Shown here: in pieces, positions 1 to 3,489 of the stretch | Numbering within the stretch: the first letter of the stretch is position 1 | How the letters are laid out: every line of letters starts with the position of its first letter | Assembly (NCBI GenBank): GCA_031552185.1 | Contig: JAVBMU010000135.1 | Location: forward strand, 1-5,738 | Length of the DNA: 5,738 nt | From: JAVBMU01 sp031552185 | Lineage (GTDB): Bacteria > Actinomycetota > Actinomycetes > Actinomycetales > Cellulomonadaceae | Reading direction: 5' to 3' | The notes under the pieces: generated by a model | The model's database searches: none | Told to the model about the DNA's origin: nothing | Seen by the model: the letters and a program-made list of their open reading frames with translations, nothing else | Position numbers and translations under genes: made by a program

Positions 1-2
1 CG

Positions 3-140
3 GGCGGTGGGGCGGCGACCGGTTCGAACGAACGCAAACGGTCCCGTTCCGCGTTGGGTGGCTATGTCGTGCCCGAGATCGAGGACGATCCCGAATACAC
101 ACCCCTGCCCAAGGCCGCCGGACCAGGAAGCCGAGAATGA
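3..140 (+). CDS. C-terminal end of an upstream protein, possibly a type VII secretion substrate (partial, 5' end outside window)
   Basis: Only the last 45 codons are present, ending in TGA at 138-140. The fragment starts with a Gly/Ala run (GGGAATG), then a basic patch (ERKRSR), then an acidic, Pro-containing tail (GGYVVPEIEDDPEYTPLP). Y21 and E25 form Y-x-x-x-E, matching the general type VII export motif Y-x-x-x-D/E. A Gly-rich region followed by a basic-then-acidic tail is a layout I recall from large WXG100/PPE-like proteins of actinobacteria; this is family resemblance, not an identification. Frame 1 is also open across 1-144, but it reads as a Cys/Pro/Arg-rich peptide that looks like a shadow, so frame 3 was preferred. 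Third-position G/C content does not clearly separate the two frames. The next gene starts four bases after the stop. Confidence 0.5.
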   Translation, partial: GGGAATGSNERKRSRSALGGYVVPEIEDDPEYTPLPKAAGPGSRE

Positions 141-144
141 CCCC

Positions 145-276
145 ATGGACGGGTCGGACCACCCAATCCCGCTGGTTGTCGGGCTTGGGGTCGGGGTCGT
201 GATTGCCGGCATCATCGTTGCCGTTGTAGTCGTGGCGAGACGCCGCGGGGTGAGGCGTCCAGGCGAAGGAGTGTGA
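145..276 (+). CDS. Small single-pass membrane protein, 43 residues, unknown function
   Basis: The ATG at 145 lies four bases after the preceding stop, and the ORF ends with TGA at 274-276, four bases before the eccD start. The product has a short polar, acidic N-terminus (MDGSDHP), one strongly hydrophobic segment of Val, Ile, Gly and Ala at about residues 8-32, and a basic tail (RRRGVRR at 33-39). By the positive-inside rule the short N-terminus faces out and the tail faces the cytoplasm. A weak purine stretch (GAGAA, 133-137) lies upstream. I do not recognise a family. Its place between a candidate substrate and eccD suggests an accessory of the channel. Alternatively, since frame 1 stays open back to the window edge, it may be the C-terminal anchor of a longer protein; mycosin proteases end in just such a helix plus arginines. 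Extending the sequence leftward would decide. Confidence 0.5.
   Translation: MDGSDHPIPLVVGLGVGVVIAGIIVAVVVVARRRGVRRPGEGV
266..271 (+). promoter_or_regulatory. Ribosome binding site of eccD
   Basis: AAGGAG lies nine bases before the GTG at 281, overlapping the last codons of the small membrane protein gene. It supports GTG 281 as the start. The nearby ATG at 276 is in another frame and meets a stop after two codons. Confidence 0.7.
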
Positions 277-280
277 TGCC

Positions 281-1639
281 GTGACCGGGTCGGATCCGCG
301 CCGAATCGCGTTGCTCGCCGACGGGGGGCGGGTCGATCTCGCCGTCCCGCCGGATGGCGTGCTGCTCGATGCGCTGCGGGCGGCGGGGATCGATTTCGAC
401 GCGCGCAGGCACGTCGTGTTCGGGCGGGGGAGCAAGGTCACGCCGCTCGATACGGTCGTCGCCGACCTCGATGACGGCTGCCTGCTGACGGTCGCCGACT
501 TCTCGGGCCGCGGAGAGGGCGATCGGAAGAGGTCACGCCGGCTGGAGGCGGCGATTCCCGGGGCGTTGACGTGCCTGCTCGTCGTCGTGGGGTTACTCAC
601 CCTGGTGGTGGCGGCCGGCGCGATGGATCTTGCGGCCGAGTGGCGCGGCGCGCTCGCGGGCGCGCTGGGACTGGCGGCGTGCGGGGTCGCGATCGTGGGG
701 GCCCGGCGGGCCGGGGGGGATGCGTTCGTTCGGACCTCCACGCTGGCGGCGACGGTCGCGCTCGGGTTTGCGGCCGGCGCGCTCGCGCTACCCGCCGATT
801 TCGAGCGGGCCGGTCTGGTCCGGGTCATTGCCGGCTGCGCGGCGGCGGCCGTGTGTGCGGCGATCGCGGCGACCGCCACGCTGGACCCGCTGCTGCGGGG
901 CGTCGGCGGCACGGTGTGCCTCCTCCTGGCGGGCGCAGGGCTGATCGCCGGCCTGGTGGCGATCGCGGGCGGCGACCTGAGGGCGGGCGCTTGCGTCATC
1001 CTCGGCGCGACGCCGCTGCTTCATCGAGGGCTCGCGTCGGCGCTGGTCAACATGCCGGAGGGCTACTTCATCCAATACGAACGGTTCATGACGAACCGGT
1101 GGACGGTGCGCGGCAGCATCCCGGAGAGCCACGACACCGTCCATGCCATCGAGGTACGCGGCGCCATGGACGTGGCGGCGGCCCGGCTCCGGGCCGGAAC
1201 GGTGACGGTCTGCGTGATGGCCGTGGTGACGGCGCCCGCGGCGCTCGTTGGGTGGGCCGACGCCACTCTGCTCGCGCAGTTCGGAGCCGGGGCAGTGGTC
1301 GTGTTCGTTGCCCTCACCTTCGCCTTGGCGCCCCGACGTTCGACGACGCCGCTGCTGCGGTGGGCGCCGCGGCTCGCGACGGGTGGGGTGCTGCTGGGCG
1401 CTGGAATGACCTTCTCGGCGTCGGTGGGTCTGGCGGCGGCCGGAGCCGTCGCAGGCGGTTTGCTGGTGCTCGCCGTTGTGATGATTGCCCTGTTGGTGCC
1501 GACCACCCGGGGTTGGCGCTCACTGAGCGCCTCGCGCTTCGCCGACGGGATCGAGTCGATTGCGGTGGTGCTGGCCCTGCCGGCGGCGATGATCGACGCG
1601 AACGTCCCGGACCTCGTGCGTGGAATGATGGCGGGATGA
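281..1639 (+). CDS. eccD: EccD, type VII secretion integral membrane protein
   Basis: This 452-residue protein has the full architecture of EccD, the component whose membrane helices form the large vestibule of the ESX inner-membrane complex together with EccB, EccC and EccE. Residues 7-75 form the N-terminal ubiquitin-like domain, a beta-rich segment with no hydrophobic stretch. A basic hinge (RKRSRR, 82-87) precedes eleven hydrophobic segments at about 92-113, 121-141, 152-171, 178-199, 207-229, 233-249, 305-326, 329-350, 362-382, 384-406 and 423-443. The long polar loop at 257-302 between segments 6 and 7 is expected. The last helix is preceded by SRFADGIESIAVVLALPAAM, a typical EccD ending. 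Length is within, toward the short side of, the usual range of roughly 450-510 residues. GTG 281 was chosen for its ribosome binding site and because it leaves the ubiquitin fold complete. The stop overlaps the next ATG (ATGA), so the two genes are probably translationally coupled. Confidence 0.93.
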   Translation: MTGSDPRRIALLADGGRVDLAVPPDGVLLDALRAAGIDFDARRHVVFGRGSKVTPLDTVVADLDDGCLLTVADFSGRGEGDRKRSRRLEAAIPGALTCLLVVVGLLTLVVAAGAMDLAAEWRGALAGALGLAACGVAIVGARRAGGDAFVRTSTLAATVALGFAAGALALPADFERAGLVRVIAGCAAAAVCAAIAATATLDPLLRGVGGTVCLLLAGAGLIAGLVAIAGGDLRAGACVILGATPLLHRGLASALVNMPEGYFIQYERFMTNRWTVRGSIPESHDTVHAIEVRGAMDVAAARLRAGTVTVCVMAVVTAPAALVGWADATLLAQFGAGAVVVFVALTFALAPRRSTTPLLRWAPRLATGGVLLGAGMTFSASVGLAAAGAVAGGLLVLAVVMIALLVPTTRGWRSLSASRFADGIESIAVVLALPAAMIDANVPDLVRGMMAG

Positions 1640-3489
1640 GCGTTTTGCGACCGGGCGAGGTCCAACCATCGGCGCTGGGCCGCGGCTTCCTGGGCACGGC
1701 GGCCGGCGCGGGGACGCGCCTGCTGGCGTTGACCATCGACGTCCTGACCGCAGCACTTCTGGGCGCCGGCGTGTACCTGGCGCTGCACAGCGTTGTGCTC
1801 ACGTCGCTCGCCGTGGTCGAGTTCGGTGCCGCGATGGTCATTCTCGAGGCGCGGACCGGGCTGACCGTCGGGAACGGGCTGGTTCGGACGCGGACCAGTC
1901 GGGTGGACAAGCCGTTCTCGCCCGGCATCGGGCGCAGTGCGATCCGGGGGTCCCTGCTCACCGCCGGTTTTGTTGCGCTGGTGGCGGGGGCCTGGGTCGT
2001 GGTCGGGGTCAGTCGGCGGGACGCGAAGGGTCGCCGTCGAGCGCTGATCGACTCCCTGAGCGGCACGGTCGCGGTGGCCATGCCGGCTCGAACGGACCCG
2101 AAGGCAACTGCCGCGAACGGGGCGGCGGCGCTGACCGCCTCGCCGCCCGGGGACCCGGCCGCGCTGCAGCAGGCGCCGTCGGTGGACCCGGCTGCGCAGT
2201 ACCAGGTGCCGGCGCAGTACCAGGCCGGGCAATACCAGGCGGCGCAAGGTCAGGTCGCGCAGTACCAGGCCGCGCAGTACCAGGCCGCGCAGTACCAGGC
2301 CGCGCAACACCAGGCGGCCACGCCGGATCCGGCATCGGGTCAGCTGCCGCCGCCCAATCCCGCTTGGCTGTACCAGCCGCCGAACCCGGTCATGCCCGGT
2401 CCGGGGGCGCCTGGTCCCGTGCCTCCGCTCCCGGTCATGCCTGTCCCGGTGGGTCCGCCGCCCGGGCCCTACGCGCCCCAGGGAATGCCGCCGGGCTATC
2501 CGCCGCCTTGGCCCGGTCCGGTGCCGGGCGTGGCTCCTGCGCCCGGTCCCGCCGTCGCTCCTGGTCACGATGCGCAGCTGCCCGGTCCGGGTGCGCTTCC
2601 GTGGCCGGGCCCGGTGCCCGGCGTGGGTCCGGCGCCCGCGGTTCCGTCTGCGGGTGACCCCGGTCCGTCCTACGGTCAGCCCGCGCCGTCTCAACCCGCG
2701 ATGCAGCCGGCCGCTCAGGCTCCGGCCTCGCCGCCGCAACACGCGGCTTCGGCGCCGCAACAGGCACAACCGACGCGGCAGCCGGCGGCTCCGGCGCCGC
2801 ACCCGGCGGCTCCGCCGGTTGCGTTGCCCCCGGTTCCTGCGCAGGTGGAGGAGGCGGTGCCGCCGGCCCATGGGCAGGCGCAGGTGGAGGAGTCGGTGCC
2901 GCCGGCCTACGGTGCCGAGGTCGAGGCTCCGGCCTCGCTGCCGCCGGCTCGTGCGCAGGCGGAGGAGTCGGTGCCGCCGGTTCGTGCGCAGGCGGAGGAG
3001 TCGGTGCCGCCGGTTCATGCGCAGGTGGAGGAGCCGGTGCCGCCGGTTCGTGCGCAGGCGGAGGAGTCGGTGCCGCCGGCTCCTGGGCCGGCGGAGGAGC
3101 CGGCGTCGTCGCCGCAGGCCATGATCACGGAACCGCTCGCGACGGTCATCGTGCTGACGTTCGACACGGGGCAGCGGATCGATCTGCCCGTCCCGAGCGT
3201 CGTGAACCTCGGGCGCGCGCCGTCCGCCATGGCCCCCGGGGACATGGTGGTCCCGGTCGACGATCCCAACGCCATGGTGTCCAAGACCCATGCGCGAATC
3301 GAATGCGACGTGAGCGGCGTCTGGATTACTGACCTCAACTCGACGAACGGGACCGGACTGCTCGGGCCGGACGGCGACTTCCGCCCGCTCCCGCCCCGGA
3401 ACCGGGTGGGATTGCGGCACGGTGACCAGGTCCGAATGAGCCGGCGAGTGTTCGCCATCGACACGCAGAGCGGAGGAGTCGCCGGATGA
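1636..3489 (+). CDS. RDD-domain membrane protein with long repetitive linker and C-terminal FHA domain
   Basis: The product has 617 residues. Residues 16-148 match an RDD domain: R28 and D35 in TRLLALTIDVL, hydrophobic segments at about 29-50, 52-70 and 106-125, the E-x-R-T-G-L-T-x-G segment (71-79), and RRRALIDSLSGTVAV (133-147), the usual RDD ending. Residues about 150-495 form a low-complexity, probably disordered linker: a QYQAA repeat block (186-228), a Pro/Gly-rich part (about 234-400) and AQxEESVPP repeats (402-488). Residues 503-612 are an FHA domain with the canonical LGR (525-527), SKTH (549-552) and DLNSTNGT (566-573) motifs, so phosphothreonine binding looks intact. It probably anchors a phospho-reader next to the secretion complex; the partner is unknown. 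ATG 1636 overlaps the eccD stop; no strong Shine-Dalgarno is seen, in keeping with translational coupling. The frame is open back to 571, but that part lies wholly inside eccD. Confidence 0.88.
   Translation: MSVLRPGEVQPSALGRGFLGTAAGAGTRLLALTIDVLTAALLGAGVYLALHSVVLTSLAVVEFGAAMVILEARTGLTVGNGLVRTRTSRVDKPFSPGIGRSAIRGSLLTAGFVALVAGAWVVVGVSRRDAKGRRRALIDSLSGTVAVAMPARTDPKATAANGAAALTASPPGDPAALQQAPSVDPAAQYQVPAQYQAGQYQAAQGQVAQYQAAQYQAAQYQAAQHQAATPDPASGQLPPPNPAWLYQPPNPVMPGPGAPGPVPPLPVMPVPVGPPPGPYAPQGMPPGYPPPWPGPVPGVAPAPGPAVAPGHDAQLPGPGALPWPGPVPGVGPAPAVPSAGDPGPSYGQPAPSQPAMQPAAQAPASPPQHAASAPQQAQPTRQPAAPAPHPAAPPVALPPVPAQVEEAVPPAHGQAQVEESVPPAYGAEVEAPASLPPARAQAEESVPPVRAQAEESVPPVHAQVEEPVPPVRAQAEESVPPAPGPAEEPASSPQAMITEPLATVIVLTFDTGQRIDLPVPSVVNLGRAPSAMAPGDMVVPVDDPNAMVSKTHARIECDVSGVWITDLNSTNGTGLLGPDGDFRPLPPRNRVGLRHGDQVRMSRRVFAIDTQSGGVAG
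2191..2319 (+). repeat. 15-bp in-frame tandem repeat encoding QYQAA units
   Basis: Residues 186-228 of the RDD-FHA protein are built from a five-residue unit A-Q-Y-Q-A. Three copies of the 15-base unit gcgcagtaccaggcc are identical and adjacent at 2257-2271, 2272-2286 and 2287-2301. Degenerate copies flank them: QYQVP, QYQAG and QYQAAQGQV before, and QHQAA after. A homogeneous core with diverged edges fits recent expansion by slippage or unequal exchange. The unit is a multiple of three, so copy changes keep the reading frame. Confidence 0.9.
2506..2637 (+). repeat. Duplicated 13-residue Pro/Trp motif PWPGPVPGVxPAP
   Basis: In the Pro/Gly-rich linker of the RDD-FHA protein, residues 291-303 (2506-2544) and 322-334 (2599-2637) both read PWPGPVPGVxPAP, with A or G at the variable position. 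The copies start 31 residues (93 bases) apart and differ at several synonymous third positions. They are therefore an older duplication than the QYQAA array, or are held by protein-level selection. W292 and W323 stand out in an otherwise aromatic-poor segment. Confidence 0.8.
2839..3099 (+). repeat. 33-bp in-frame repeat encoding AQxEESVPPxR units
   Basis: Residues 402-488 of the RDD-FHA protein contain an eleven-residue unit A-Q-A/V-E-E-S/P-V-P-P-V-R/H. Four adjacent 33-base copies run at 2953-2985, 2986-3018, 3019-3051 and 3052-3084, the last ending in PPAP. Two longer, more diverged copies start at 2839 and 2878, and a further degenerate PAEEPA ends the block at residue 490. The unit gives regularly spaced acidic pairs and proline pairs, an extended acidic stalk leading directly into the FHA domain. 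Confidence 0.88.
3472..3477 (+). promoter_or_regulatory. Ribosome binding site of eccC
   Basis: GGAGGA lies eight bases before the ATG at 3486, inside the last codons of the RDD-FHA gene. It is the strongest Shine-Dalgarno match in the window and supports the overlapping ATGA start. Confidence 0.75.

Noticed and set aside
7..144. Frame 1 extension of the small membrane protein to GTG 7
   Set aside because: The extra 46 residues are Cys/Pro/Arg-rich and look like a shadow of the frame 3 tail; ATG 145 gives a compact protein. Not fully excluded because the frame is open to the window edge.
276..284. ATG at 276 as start for eccD
   Set aside because: It is out of frame with EccD and meets a stop after two codons; GTG 281 has a well-spaced ribosome binding site.
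571..1635. Upstream extension of the RDD-FHA reading frame
   Set aside because: This part lies wholly inside eccD in another frame and reads as Gly/Arg low complexity; the RDD domain and the ATGA overlap place the start at 1636.
2009..2335. Minus-strand frame with regular GTARP repeats
   Set aside because: It is the antisense reading of the QYQAA array and carries no independent signal.
2191..3099. Repeat clusters as a CRISPR array or mobile element
   Set aside because: The units are 15 or 33 bases, adjacent without unique spacers, and keep the reading frame of a membrane-FHA protein; no inverted ends or transposase are present.
2570..3124. Plus-strand frame encoding an Arg-rich 184-residue peptide over the repeats
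   Set aside because: It is the shifted reading of the GC-rich repeat region; the RDD-FHA frame continues through it into a clear FHA domain.
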